DNA of 64,000 nucleotides from Piper betle. Taxonomy: Eukaryota > Streptophyta > Magnoliopsida > Piperales > Piperaceae. This document shows positions 22,937 through 34,817 of the stretch, in pieces. A model generated the notes under the pieces. That model was given only the letters and a program-made list of their open reading frames with translations. It did not search any database and was not told the origin of the DNA. Where the stretch lies: NCBI GenBank assembly GCA_033002965.1, contig JAURVB010014899.1, positions 1 through 64,000 on the forward strand, in the 5' to 3' direction. Position 1 is the stretch's first letter, and each line of letters starts with the position of its first letter. The translations under genes and the position numbers were made by a program.

Positions 22937-23484
22937 ATGAAGGCCAACACTTTTCCCTGGGTGGTTGTCTTCTTGGTTGTATGCTCCTGCTCTCAAGCCA
23001 TGCAGAGAATGCATTGGTCAACGTAATTCCCAGTTTGAGATTGGAGACAACTGAAACCATGCTAGTTAATTACTTTGTCGATCGGCCCCCAGTACACGGT
23101 ATATTTAATTCAATTATCTCAAGCCAGATTTTAAAATCATTAATAAAATATTTGTACGAAATTAAAAATATTTTTTGTGATCAATTATTTAATTAAATAC
23201 TGTTTAAAATATCATAATTTTATAAAAAAACCGGGTTTTGGCATAATTTTAGATTTTAAAACTGAAGACAAATTAAAATGGTAAGAGGGCCAAAAAATGT
23301 ACAAGATTTAAGGAGGTTCGAAGTATACCAGGTACGTGATAATAGCTAGTATATGATTTAAACACTATTTACAATTTTTGTTTTTCAGGATTTGGTGATG
23401 CATTATGAAGGAGTAATTAAGAAGTGGAATATGCAGCTTGTATGCCTCAAGCCAGCTAGAATAAGCACTGGATCACTTTATTAG
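22937..23484 (+). pseudogene. Possible small secreted-protein gene, two exons, unrecognised (copy 1)
   Basis: The ATG at 22937 opens a signal-peptide-like start, MKANTFPWVVVFLVVCSCSQA. That frame stops at the codon overlapping 23023. A second frame from 22981 runs on through LRLETTETMLVNYFVDRPPV to a possible donor at 23099. A clear acceptor (tttttcag, ending 23388) precedes a frame reading DLVMHYEGVIKKWNMQLVC to a stop at 23482-23484. No single splice choice joins all three in frame, so the gene is either broken or misread. The copy at 59611 has the same arrangement. The family was not recognised. Confidence 0.4.
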
Positions 23485-24348
23485 CTATTTTCACAAATAA
23501 GCATTGCTTCATAACTGCATATAAATATTGTGTACTGTTGCCGCTTGCAAGACTCTATGGTTAATTATTTTTACATAAACTAGCCGGCTAAGAAAGAGCA
23601 CTTACACTTTGCCAATGTCAAGGAGTTTAATAACCAAGAAATAATCACGATTTTTGCTTAATCTTGATGTTGGAATTTAAAAGGAAAATAGCAAAAAAGA
23701 GAAGTTTACCAATGGCCTTTAGATTTTCTCTTTCAATTTGTTTATGATTGTTGGATAGTTTACCAATTTTTATCCCATATTTTCAGCACTTGATTTCATC
23801 ACCAAAAAATTTTATAAATATATTTTACCCCTTCATTTATACAACCCGGATGAGTCAATAAAACAGATATTAACTTTTATTGCCTGTTTTTTTTGTTTTG
23901 CTTTCACATCAAAACATAGAGGTGCAAAAACAAAGTGGCAAATTTGGGGGGAAAAACAAAATATCTTCCCAAAAATATCTTTGATTTGGTTTAACCAGAT
24001 TTTATAATTATGAATAAAATATCTTCTTAGGCATTACAAACATTTTTATGATCAATATATTTAATTTAGGAAAATTTTAAATTAGAAAACTGGGTACATA
24101 AAATTGTACAATGGTTTAAACAACACACTATTTGAAAGCGGTACACAACAAAACTGCGATGGACTGCCTATACAGTTTCGCCTATTTTATACAAAGTTAG
24201 GCTACGTCCAAAAGAATGACAATGTAGAATTCAGATCATTACAATTAGAGGCCATCTATACGCCAAAACCTTCACTTGGCAAATGATCAATTAGCCACAA
24301 ACTATCTGTGAGGACTAAACTAAAAGTTGAATCTTCGCTTGCTAGTTT
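23485..24348 (+). other. AT-rich spacer, no gene seen
   Basis: It matches about 60150-61530, but the other copy has about 430 extra bases (60470-60900) and a smaller extra piece near 60230-60340. Open frames such as 24104-24286 are duplicated but recall nothing known. Confidence 0.5.
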
Positions 24349-26551
24349 TCAAGCATCCATGGCTTCTTTCAGTTCTCTACCTAATGCCAGCGCAAGAGGA
24401 GGTGGAACAGCATTTCCTGTCTGTCTGTACCTGTTTATAATGTCCCCACAAAACTTGAAACTATCAAGGAAGCCCCGCATCAAGAGAAAACAGTTCAAAC
24501 ACGAGTTTAAGAACAATCTCGAAATGTGAAACAAGAAGCACAGACTGTAGGTAATTGGAAGATGAACATACTTGCGACCGTGCACACTCTCTAACAGTCA
24601 GTATCCTGTCCTGATCAGGATGAAAGCGCATGCCAACTTTGCCCATAGGCTGTGGATCTGTGATCGATGTAGGAAAATTCCCTCCCAGTCATATCGACCA
24701 AAGAGGCCCTTCCATTTATTGTGCCTTTTGGCAGTGTTGGGAAGGCACCAAGAGATCAAATCTACCATCTGCCCAGTTGATAATTTCACCTGAAAATTGA
24801 AACCAGCATCAGCTATCTCAATGTAGTGTATAAAAATTACTTTATAGTTCTCAGAGTGTAGATGGTAAATAACATTTTCATCCGGTAGACCATGCCAATC
24901 AGCACCTGATTGTTTTGGGACTTTTTGGCACCTGATTAAGTTAAGCTCGTTCATTTCTTTCGAGATGGGATCAGTTCTCGAATCTGTTTCTGGAACCAGG
25001 ACACTGCATTCTGCCCGTACTGTCAGAAAAATGTTCAAAAACAATTTTGAAGAACGTGGGAGTTGACGCCGAATTAATGAGATATGAACTAAATCTAATT
25101 AGACTTGGTTCTGTTGGTTAATGTATAAAACTTATTGCCGCGTTTTCATCACTGATATCGGACCCTGAAGAATTGTCAAAAATAAAGAAGTTCTGTCATC
25201 AAAATTGCACAAAACGCATGTTACATTAAGCAATGGGGAGTCATGTTAGCTCTGATTTCAATTACCAAAGCAAAACATCCTATATTACACAGGGTCAGAG
25301 GAACTCACGTCTATGTTCAAATTAGATGCTCCATTTTTTGCGGGTGGGAGATCTCTGAATTGTCTCTCACAGTAATAGAACGGAAAGAGGTACCATTCAC
25401 AATAGTTTTGAAGGTCGCATCCTGTAGATTTCCTGCTCGCAAAATCCTTAAGCCAGGACTAGAAAACGCGTACATGGGTTCTGGCCAATCAGGTAATCTA
25501 TCTCCAAGTGCAGCTGTTGGGTTGCCTCACATCAGTCGTAAAGGTTGTTTGTGACTTGTATATAAGTTAATGGGAAAGCTTATTCCTTGAGCTAGCTTTT
25601 CAATTAAGAGAGACCCGTGACACCTATTGCGAGTTTCCTTTGGTAGTTTAAAATTTTTGGGGGACCGAATGGTCTAAGAGTGGTTTCGAAGCTTAGGTGA
25701 GGGCCCAAAGGGCCTAACAAGTGGTATCAGAGCTTAACAAGTGATATCAGAGCTTAGGTGAGGGCCGCAAGGGCCTAACAAGTGGCCCAAAGGGCCTAAT
25801 AAGTGGTATCAGAGCCAAGTTCGAGTTAGGTTTGCCTACACCGATTATTGTTGTTTCCTTCATTGGTACAAGTTTGAGCCGGGTTTGCCTATACCAATTA
25901 TTGTTGTTTCCTTCATGGGTTTCACCTAATGATTTGAAGATGTGTGTCCGCCGTCTGATTTAAGGATTTGAAGAGGTGGGTATGCCGTCTGATTTAAGGG
26001 AAGTGTGTCACACAATGATGGTTTCGGGCCACACCCGATGTGTGAAAGGGAGTTTTGGGTTTGTTGGTTTCGGGCCACGCCCGATGTGTGAAAGGGAGTT
26101 TTGGGTTTGTCCCGCATCAGTCGTAGAGGTTATTGGTGACTTGTATATAAGTTAATGGGAAAGCCTACATAGGTTAATGGGAAAGCCTTATTCTTTAAGC
26201 TAGCTTTTATATTAAGAGAGGCCTGTGACACCTATTGCGAGTTTCTTTTGGTAGTTTAAAGTCCCTTTTGGAGGCCCAAAGGGTGCAACAGTGGTTTCGG
26301 AGCTTGGGTGGGGGCCTAAAGGGCCTAACAGCAGCAGCCCATATGAAAGCTCGCTTGCAATGGAGAAACACCATAAGCTCCAGCTTCTAAGATACCAAAC
26401 CTCACCTACAATAGTATGAAAAAACAAAATTTAGAAACAAAACAAATATCTGAAAAAAAGTCCTCACACAAGGCAGTAACTGCATAGTGAATTACCTCAA
26501 AATGACATTGCAGTTATCTGCAAAGACTAATGAACGAGGATGGTTGCAGCA
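24349..26551 (-). pseudogene. MET1-type DNA (cytosine-5) methyltransferase, 3' exons, decayed (copy 1)
   Basis: Recognisable exons on the minus strand are: NHPRSLVFADNCNVILR (26496-26551); [14 protein letters not shown]...FIWAAA continued by LPDWPEP (26405-26331 and 25514-25340, split by a TRIM); SWFQKQIR...[11 protein letters not shown] (about 25020-24887); STGQMVDL...[15 protein letters not shown]...[11 protein letters not shown] (24789-24572); [20 protein letters not shown] (24474-24349). These are catalytic-domain segments of the DNMT1/MET1 family, which maintains CG methylation. The exons with motif IV (PPCQ) and ENV are deleted. Also seen are a one-base deletion in the GRYDWEG exon, a 16-bp and a 2-bp deletion, and a final acceptor reading GG instead of AG. 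The upstream catalytic motif I is absent. It is non-functional. Confidence 0.85.
25515..26330 (+). mobile_element. TRIM element (second family) inside a MET1 exon
   Basis: LTRs are 25515-25719 and about 26099-26330, sharing cccgcatcagtcg/cctcacatcagtcg, acttgtatataagttaatgg and the end ggcctaaca. Directly after the 5' LTR is TGGTATCAGAGC (25722-25733), an initiator tRNA-Met primer site; the run gaaagggag precedes the 3' LTR. The 5-bp duplication gcagc flanks it (25510-25514, 26331-26335). The same exon at 63.3 kb is uninterrupted, giving the empty site. There is no coding sequence. The 3' LTR contains an extra 22-base internal duplication. Confidence 0.85.
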
Positions 26552-26909
26552 AAATACTTCTGCTAATTGAAGGCCCATTAGAGGTTGTAGCCATATATAT
26601 AGACGAGAAGCATAAGCAAAATAATTTGTTGGTGACAACTAACTGCTACAGTAACCACTACAGAGTCAGAAATTACATTTATTTAGTTCATCAATGGCCT
26701 CCTTAAAGATCTTTAGTCGAAGTACAAGTTTGTAACAGAAATTAATTTTTGAAGAAGATGATAAAGGACCAAGAGGAGGGTACAAATATATGTATATATA
26801 ATATAATCTACAGCTAGCATTTTAATTAAATACTTAAACTGTATCTACGCAATTTACGAGGAGGACACATAGTTTAGCCACTCATAATCCATTTGTCATC
26901 ACAAAAAAA
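26552..26909 (+). repeat. Upstream flank of nsLTP copy C with core promoter deleted
   Basis: It matches 19615-20190 and 56230-56805, but about 150 bases that include the TATA box are missing: ggaggac joins directly to acatagtttagcc. Its left end abuts the broken MET1 exon. Confidence 0.65.
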
Positions 26910-27513
26910 CTGGTGGCAAGCATTGGTATTCATAGGATATCAAGCATCATATTATGTGCGGTTTTGCTTGCAGGCAGCTGCTATGGAAATTTGGACTGTG
27001 AACATGTGAGGGATCAATTGAAGCCATGCTATAACTACATGCACTACGGAGGACATCCTTCTGGAAAGTGTGAAGAGCATAAAGAGGAAATGAAGCATTT
27101 CGACCATAAGTATAAAGATTATGAGTACTTCTTTTGCTGTGTGAAAAAAATCTATGAATCCATCTATTATCCCTACCCTGTGCCTAACCCGCCTCAGGCG
27201 AAAAAATTGGAGGATCTTCTGAAGAAATGTCCTTACAAGATCCCCGGCCAACCCTATCCAAAGTGCTACTCGTAATACTCTTCACTTCAATCTTTCTCCT
27301 GTTTTTATTTTTATCACTTGTAAAATATTTTGTATGCCCATGCATTATTTCACATCATTATCTTCTATACTTGGATAATATATATATTATGTTCACGTTA
27401 GGAAAAAAACATCAACCCCTCGCATGATAAACCATACAGATAATTTCACTCTTTCCTCAGCCTGCATATAATACCAAGTGTTATTTTGTAATTTGCTTTG
27501 CAGTGAACACTAA
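26910..27513 (+). pseudogene. nsLTP-like gene without start codon (copy C)
   Basis: The frame from 26910 reads signal peptide (GIHRISSIILCAVLLAGSCYG), then DCEHV...KPC...GGHPSGKC. The start codon position holds CTG instead of ATG. One codon of the CC pair is deleted, so cysteine 4 is missing; another deletion removes the residues between cysteine 7 and PYKI. The linker is YYPYPVPNPPQAKK rather than pure proline. A donor at 27272 and acceptor ending 27503 allow a short second exon ending at the TAA 27511-27513 (...KCYSEH). The promoter TATA is also deleted. Probably dead, though the long open frame suggests late inactivation. Confidence 0.75.
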
Positions 27514-28080
27514 TACAGTATTGGTCGGTGATGAGGGATTTTACGAAGAAGGGGAGCCTACACTTTCTCCCTTACCTTATATAATGAGCAGTGGACCTCC
27601 TATGTAACACCAGTAAATAATGCTGAGCGTTGCACGTTATACTATGAATAAAGGAAAAGAATGTTTTTTCAAATAAAATGTCCTAGCAAATACTTTCTTT
27701 CAGCTAGAACTGCTTTACACATATCATTTGTGCATGCCAAAATCATATTGGTCGATCAATTATAATTTGACTTATAAAATCCATCACTGATATGAAAGAA
27801 ATTTATTTTCGTTTTCATACAGTGTGTGTTAAGAAAACAAATGCATGCAATTTAACAGACAAAGGAGCATGCATAGAAATTGAATAAACACACAAAATTA
27901 AAAGCGGCTGGCGATCAACTACATCTCCAAAATTGATCACACAACTGCAGAAGATTACATGCCTTTTGCCTGCAAAATATTACATCCTCTATTTTCCTAT
28001 CTACTTTTATTAATAAAAGAGGAACTAGACAATGGCCTTTAGTTGAAAGTTGGAGGTTTGTCCAATCAAAGTACAACAAA

Positions 28081-28121
<41 letters not shown>

Positions 28122-28453
28122 CTATTATAGTATATCTTCTCGTGCAATTAGAATTTAGCTTCAATGTTAGACTTAATCATAATCTATATCTAATATATTT
28201 GATTATTATAGTCTATCTTATTATTCAGTAAAAGTTTATTTATAAGATTAAAATTAAAATTCATTTGTAATATAGGTCGCATATGGCAGGACATTTTTTC
28301 TTGTTTGTTTAATAACGCAATATATATTATATACACTCAGACCTATTTCAAAAACATTAAAAAAATTTTAATAAATAATTCAAGTGCATGTTAAAAGTCA
28401 AGCTTAATTTTTGTATCACATCGTCATAATTAAAGAGGTCCTAAGAAATAATT
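27514..28453 (+). repeat. Downstream flank of copy C with (TA)n microsatellite
   Basis: It matches 5640-6450 downstream of copy A. A (TA)n run lies at about 28087-28119. No gene was seen. Confidence 0.6.
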
Positions 28454-29653
28454 TTGAAGTATAGAAACATATATAATTCCACATGGTTTTTAAATGAGGA
28501 AGGGGAATCTGTGCTGCAGCATAGCGATGTTACCCGCGCTCGAATTTTAATCTCGCCGTTAAAAGACCATCCAATGGGGGCAGCTCAACGCGAGCGCTAT
28601 AGAAAAGTCGTCAAACGGTTGAACGTCTTGACCCCTCTCGATCTCCGGTACGCTCGCCTGCTCCAACTCCACCACCGATGCCATCGCTGCCAACGTCGAC
28701 GCCCTCCTCGGCCTCATCTCCGCTGGCGGCAACAGTGAGATCTACGCGATCCTCAATGAGATCCGGCCAAGAACTGGGAGTGCGCGGAGAAGAAGGAGGC
28801 GCTCCGGTGAGTGCAGGCAATGGCAGATCTGGTCCAGCCATGGGGGTCGGTGGGGGATGTATCTGGTGCTCACAGGTATTGTTCCTTATTGTCTTGGTCT
28901 TAATAATCTTGGTGAATGATGTGGTGATGGGTATTTTTGGTTGGCAATGGATCTGGTTTTTCTCTATTGTTTTTTTGAGCTCTCGATCAGGAATTTTTGT
29001 GCTTGCTGGCTTGGTTGGTGAGTTGAGTGTTGATCTCCCTCCTCATCTTTACCTAAAGAACATGTTTTTCACTGTTGGAAGGGCATTCAGTGTGTCTCGA
29101 TAAATGTCATCCCCCTTCCAACTGGAGAAGGCCAACTTCATATTTTCATTCCAGAAGTTCAATTGAACCTAGTTCCAGCTCATCAATCTTCTGCACCAAT
29201 TTGCATTCGTCATCTTCACCTAGCACTGAGCCACATTTCTCAACCAGTCAGATGCATTTTCTTCCACAACCTCAGAAATGCGACAACCAAAATTTGCAGC
29301 AATCCCAAAACATGGTGCTCCCTGTTCCACGAAATTCGGCACAAGAGGTCAATATGGAGATCACATGTGGTGAGGAAATGATATTAACTCCTCAGTTTCG
29401 TTGGGAGGCAGAATTTGCCAACACTGCTAGTGAACGAACTGATGATACTCTGATTGAGCTAGGCGATTGGCAAGTGGATCCTCATCAGCTTGATGCCATT
29501 CTCAATGCAAGTGATGATAATCTGACATTCACAATGGAGGTTGCATCTTATTTCACTTCCTCCAAAATTTTTAATTCTTTTGTAGCACTCTCCAACCTTT
29601 TCACAGCTATGAACATAGATAGTGTAAGTGTAGGACCTTGCGTCTGTTTCTGA
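28454..29653 (+). other. Coding-like segments of unknown origin
   Basis: A GC-rich part (28500-28860) has a frame containing DAIAANVDALLGLISAGGNS, followed by a donor-like gtgagtgcagg at 28807. A second part (29075-29653) holds a 192-codon frame without ATG, Ser-rich at first, then FRWEAEFANTASERTDDTLIE...LGDWQVDPHQLDAIL. No family was recognised. The lower stop density and compositional change suggest exons of a host gene, perhaps a captured or truncated one; this is inference. It ends where the FAR1-like sequence begins on the other strand. Confidence 0.35.
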
Positions 29654-29689
29654 GTAGTGATTTTCTAATTTGTCTGATATGAACATCAA

Positions 29690-30930
29690 TGGCAATTTTA
29701 TTTGGGAGATTTATATCCAATGGTATATAGACATCCAATGGGGTCTGACATCATACATGGATGACAACCAAGTGTCTATCCAAATTGTATCTTTCTTTTA
29801 TAATCTTTCATTTCTTCTCAAATTCAATGATTGTATCACTTCTATATATCCAATCATTATATTCTTTCTCAAATTCACTATGGTTGGACTTCAACTATTT
29901 TAGATGAATCATGGCATTATTAGATATGTGCCATGAGCAAAACCTGTGATGGGTGTTCAAAAAATAGTTGCAATAGCCTTACGCATTGCACCATCTTGAT
30001 CTGTGATAATCGAAGTAGGTGCTTTTCCCCCATATACATTTCAACCATGTCTTAAACACCCAAGTGAATGTTTCCTCTATCTCATCAGCAAGAAAGGCAC
30101 AACCAAAGAGTTAAGATTGCCTATGGTGATTAATACTTGTCAATGGAACAAACACTATCACATCACCAAAGTTCATGTAAGATGCCATTGATCTCCCGCC
30201 TGCCCAAAAAACATTTTGGGTTGTTTCATTCTCATCTAATTCAATTTCAAAGAAGAAATCATTGTCTTTCACATTTTTCTCTTGAAAGTACTCGATAACA
30301 CTTAAGCATTGTAGCCCAACATCATTCTTGTGGGTTCTTTTCAGATGGCTGCTACAAGCATAACCTGTCACTCTGTCTATGATGACACTATTAGAATTTA
30401 CACTCAAAACTTTAGACACGGCTAATGGTCTCATTCCTGTTTGATGCAGTGAATCAATCATATTCTTGCAAGATTTAGATAGTCAACAATGAGACTGAAG
30501 CTTTCCAACTTTGGTTGAAGTTGAGGAGTTATGACTATGAATGTCCAAAAAATCTTCTACTTTCTACACTCCACACTTGCTTAGATGTATTATCATATAA
30601 GCTTTGCAATCTACTTTAGTCTCTCTACGCCTTTTAACTTCTCTCCCCATCTACCTCTTGTCAATATCTTTTTTACCTTCTTTCGAACAAACAAATGTTC
30701 GAGATATGATACAGTTTATCTTTCTCAAACGATAAAACCCACCCTTTCGAATGCTAAACCCTTGTCTTCTTGCATACTAGTTATAAAAATCATATGTAGC
30801 TTTTTCTGAAGAGAATGACTTGCCCAAACAAGGAGTCATATTTTCAAATGATTCAGATATTTGTATGGCATCACCTTCATCTTCTATTTCGTCAAAATCG
30901 TCCCTAATCTTGTCAAATTCTTCAATTCCC
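29690..30930 (-). pseudogene. FAR1/FHY3-related (MULE-derived) pseudogene
   Basis: Read on the minus strand, the N-terminal FAR1 DNA-binding domain comes first: FSSEKATYDFYN(stop)YARRQGFSIRKG...RTFVCSKEG at about 30870-30670. A linker ends in KNMIDSLHQTGMRP. Next is a frame (30461-30111) with CLSVIEYFQEKNVKDNDFFFEI...NVFWAGGRSMASYMNFGDV, the start of the MULE transposase domain. FGCAFLADEIEETFTWVFKTW follows in a shifted frame, then HRFCSWHI and SSMYDVRPHW near 29760. There are several stops and frameshifts. Family members act as light-signalling transcription factors; this copy is broken. Confidence 0.8.
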
Positions 30931-31860
30931 CCACAATCTTATTTTGTAGTCTACATTTCATTTTGAGTCAACCACAAATCATGTATCTAAGCTTTCTTAT
31001 CTTCCATGGAACTATTGACATGTTTCCCGTCAGTATATCTAATGCTGCAATTTTCTTCCATCAGAGATATACAAAATAAGAAAATCTAGATCAAATTGAA
31101 GAACAAGAGCAAACCAATTATTTTTTTGGTATTGGATTCCCTTGCTGGCGTCTGGCTATTTCACAATGGCTTGCTCTCCTTCAAAGTCATCGACGTTGCA
31201 ATATCTATCTAATTGTATGCATCCTGTACATGATTCACCACCGCCTATCAAATATTGACGAAAACCTGCAATTAAAAATTTACAATTCAGTGATTTTGTA
31301 TTTCATCTACAGTAGAAAAAAACTAAGCCACCAATTGAACTGACTTTCAATCAATTTAATTGATTTTTCTTTGTTGATTTATAGGATTGATTTGTGGTTC
31401 AATGATGGAATATAATTGGGTTCCAACCATTACACCACAACTCAATCCTATACATATATTACATAAAGGAAATTCCCAATTTCTTTTTTTAAGAAAGTGT
31501 CGTACCTCTAAAACTTCAAAAGAACAATGCCAAAATTTGTGCTTGGAGAAACAGCATAACAAAATGCCAAATATGCAAATGAAACATCATGGTTACATCC
31601 ATCAGTCATCGACAACAGTATCAAGTCGACTGACTAGAGTATTAAACAAATAAGGATTGAACTATTTGTCCTATTAAATACCAACATCTTAGAAAGATTA
31701 TGTTGAATTTCTCAATCCATGAGTATCTCAACATTCCTCCACCGAAAAAGTAATCATCTTTTGTACCATGGAAATTCAACAATACAGAATTCATGATCAA
31801 ACATAACTCAAACAAGATAAAAGGCTCTATAACTAATAACCCACCCAAACTGGCCATAAC
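30931..31860. other. No gene recognised
   Basis: AT-rich sequence. Short open frames at 31387-31653 and 31642-31857 have no recognisable domain. The right end leads into the retroelement remnant. Confidence 0.45.
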
Positions 31861-33416
31861 GTGTCCTAATACGTTATTCGGCCTAAAAATAATTCTATGA
31901 TTTAATTAAAATGAACTAAGACAAATCTAACATACTCTCATATATTCTGATAACTGATTCTGTTGTTGTCTTATTGGCGTTATCATTATATATATACTTG
32001 GGCACACATGACTCTCATGGTTTATAACACAAGACCGGCCTTAGCTCAGTATGCGTGTTTTGAAATTGACCCAACTGAAATTAACGGTGGAACTGACCGG
32101 TTCAAACTATAAAACCCTGACTCGAATCATGGGTTTTACATTCTTCCTCCTTAGAAAAATTTCGTCCTAGAAATTTTAAATCAAGAAGGCTTCATTCTCG
32201 ATGTCCAGGTTGACCACATCTGAAGTATGCATCCGTACCCACTCTGCATATTTCTCCATGAAGGTGTCCACAGTTTTGACATGTTGGGTGTCGTTGGGTG
32301 TCTGTTCTCCTATACTGGTCCATCCATAACTCTAATTGCAGCTGGAGCATCTATTTAACACCTCTGTTGTGCTCCCTGATCCGATTGATATTGTTGAGGG
32401 TGTTATTGTCTCTAATCATAGTCTTAGGGGTTGAGTAGCCTAGATTCACTCAGCTTCGCTTGCGACTCGCACCACATCTCTTGAAAGTAGCAAATCTGGA
32501 TTTGTACCTCTGCCACCCGTGCATTGGCAGCCTCCATTTCGGTTTGATGGCTTCTAATGCTGCAACGGCTTCCACTACAATGGTTCCTACTATGGTGGCT
32601 TACGGGGATTTCTTGGGGGTGGTGCGGCTCTAGATTGGTTAGCTGAAATTGGCACACTGGTCCCTGCTCGTGGTATGTTGGTCCTCGATCGACTAGATGT
32701 TGTGTCACTGTGACCATGATTGGGAATATCTTGTGCGAGCAATGGAGGCGATGGGATCCTGATATGTGTCCCACGAGTTGGCGTCACCATCCTGCTACAA
32801 ATTCTTGATCTGATCTATTCACCTAGTCACACCACCCATTTGTAATAAAATCTGCACAAAAATCAATAAGAAAGAAAAATACCTATTGGAACCACTCGGA
32901 GTAGTTTTTGCACACATGTGACCTGTATTATATCTACCATCTTAATTGACCAAAGGTTTGCTCTGATATCACATTATAACACCCCATTCCGGTTCACCCA
33001 TGAACCGACCTGAAAATGTCACCAGCGACCGAACCGCTAAACTACTTGATTCGGTTAAGGCAACCCGGATCTCCCCTAGGTGTCTTAAAATAGTAGTGCA
33101 AGTATATAATGCATAAATGGGATGCTTGGGTTCAACCGTTGCTCTACATGCATGGCATGATATGCTATTGTACATAAATAAAATAATCGTGAAAACTGAT
33201 TTGAAAATAAATAATATTTTAAAATAAAATGGACCGAATCTTTCATAAAAGTGCAATAGGGTCAATCCATCCGTGGGAATAATAAATATTTATATCGATA
33301 TAATTCCAAAACATGACACTTTTATTTCACTTTCATTCTATTCTCATTTCACAAGCTAAACGTTCATAGCATTTCACAAATAATCTAAAACAATATTGTC
33401 ATTCACACAATTTTAC
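31861..33416 (-). mobile_element. Ty3/gypsy remnant with gag start
   Basis: On the minus strand: an LTR (about 33416-32975), the primer site TGATATCAGAGC (32971-32960), a 116-codon gag-like frame (32774-32424), a large deletion, then the end-of-pol/polypurine sequence (about 32200-32141, cgaaatttttctaaggagg) and the start of the other LTR (TGTAAAACCC from 32140 leftwards). No protease, reverse transcriptase or integrase remains. The right LTR abuts nsLTP-associated sequence at 33417. Confidence 0.65.
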
Positions 33417-33591
33417 AGTAGTGACTGAGTACTTGGTGTAGTATTTAGGAGTTTCTTCTAGGTATTTATCCTTTACTGGGTAACTTGTGGAAGGCTGAGT
33501 ATTGTCGGGGGTGAGAATACACCGCATACGAGAGGATTTAGAGCAAAAAAATTTACCTTAGAATTGATACTGTGATACCAGCCTTGCAAAC

Positions 33592-33883
33592 CATGACTGC
33601 GAGCATGTAACGAGACAATTGGAATCCTGTTATGCATACATGCGCAGCGGTGGGACTCGCTCTCGCAAGTGTTGTGAAGAGCTTAGGGAGGAAGTGAAGC
33701 ATGTGGATGACAAGATCGAGTATTTGGAATTTTATTGTTGTGTGAGGCGTAATATATAAATTTCTCTACTCTCCCAACCATGTTCCTCGTCCTCACCCAG
33801 CAAGAAGATTGCAGACTCGTCTTCAACAACGTCGCATAGATCCCCCTGCCAGGATTCCCCGTCCGCCTTATCCCAACTTCTGA
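33592..33883 (+). pseudogene. nsLTP-like remnant (copy F)
   Basis: It starts at mature residue one (HDCEHV) with no signal peptide. Cysteines 1-6 are present (...KCCEELREEVKHVDD...EFYCC), then a stop at ATATAA. The C-terminal part continues in another frame with cysteines 7 and 8 replaced (caacgtcgc, aacttc). The sequence upstream (33417-33591) matches the tail of the insertion before copy G (about 51885-52058), so F and G were duplicated after that insertion. It is non-functional. Confidence 0.75.
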
Positions 33884-34764
33884 GTATAAATATTCTCAAA
33901 GCTTCAATTTTTTCTTACATTAATTGTTTTATTGATCTCGGATAGATATATAATGATAATTTATTGTACATGACTTTATATTAGATATAGACAGCTTTAT
34001 ATACAATCAATAAACACATGGGGATTGTTCTACCTTTTCATGCAACCACACTTGCAAAGGATACGAAGTTATAATATAATTTCCAACACTTATGTTTTTT
34101 TCTGCAATTATTTGGAATAGTTACAAAAATATGCAATATACACTTCATAAGTTATTTGATTCAATAATTATATATAATTTAATAGGATGTCACGCCAAAT
34201 TAACTTAACAAGATGTTGCATCATGAGCAAATTAGATAAATTTTAATTTTCTAAACAAATTTGGTTGAATAATGAGATAGACTATAATAATATTATATCT
34301 TAGATATAAATTTTGATTGACTCTGACTTTAAATATCGATCCTAATTAAATGAGAAGATAGATTGTAAAAATTAATTTGATTTATTATTTTTTTATTCTT
34401 TGTTGCATTTTCAATGGTTAAATCTCCTAATTCTAATCAGAGGTCAATTGAGTTCCTCTTTTATTAAGAAGAGTAGATTGGTTGACATTCATTTGTCATG
34501 CATAAATTGATGAGGTTTTTATTTTCTTATCATGAAGAATTGATTGATCAGTTGTACAGGTATTCATGTTATAAAACTTGCATGGCCATGGCAAAAGATC
34601 TTGCCGTGAGGAAATAGGGCAATAATTTGCACGTCTATATATCAATGTCATATCATGTCATGCCATGCAACATTCATTGTCTCATAAACTTTTATGGACT
34701 ATTGAAGAATTTTGATCTAGTTTATCACCCTCTAAAATAGAAAAAATTAAGTATCACTGGGCTA

Positions 34765-34817
<53 letters not shown>

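Noticed and set aside
24104..24286. 60-codon frame conserved at 61286-61468
   Set aside because: Conservation follows from the recent segmental duplication; no domain or gene signals.
26237..27251. Minus-strand frames antisense to the nsLTP genes (also at 20237, 38426, 56853)
   Set aside because: They mirror the sense gene in every copy and have no independent signal or domain.
28087..28119. (TA)n tracts here and at 34769, 36979, 40470, 53695 and 55680 as possible origins or promoters
   Set aside because: Ordinary dinucleotide microsatellites at equivalent places in the duplicated blocks; nothing suggests a function.
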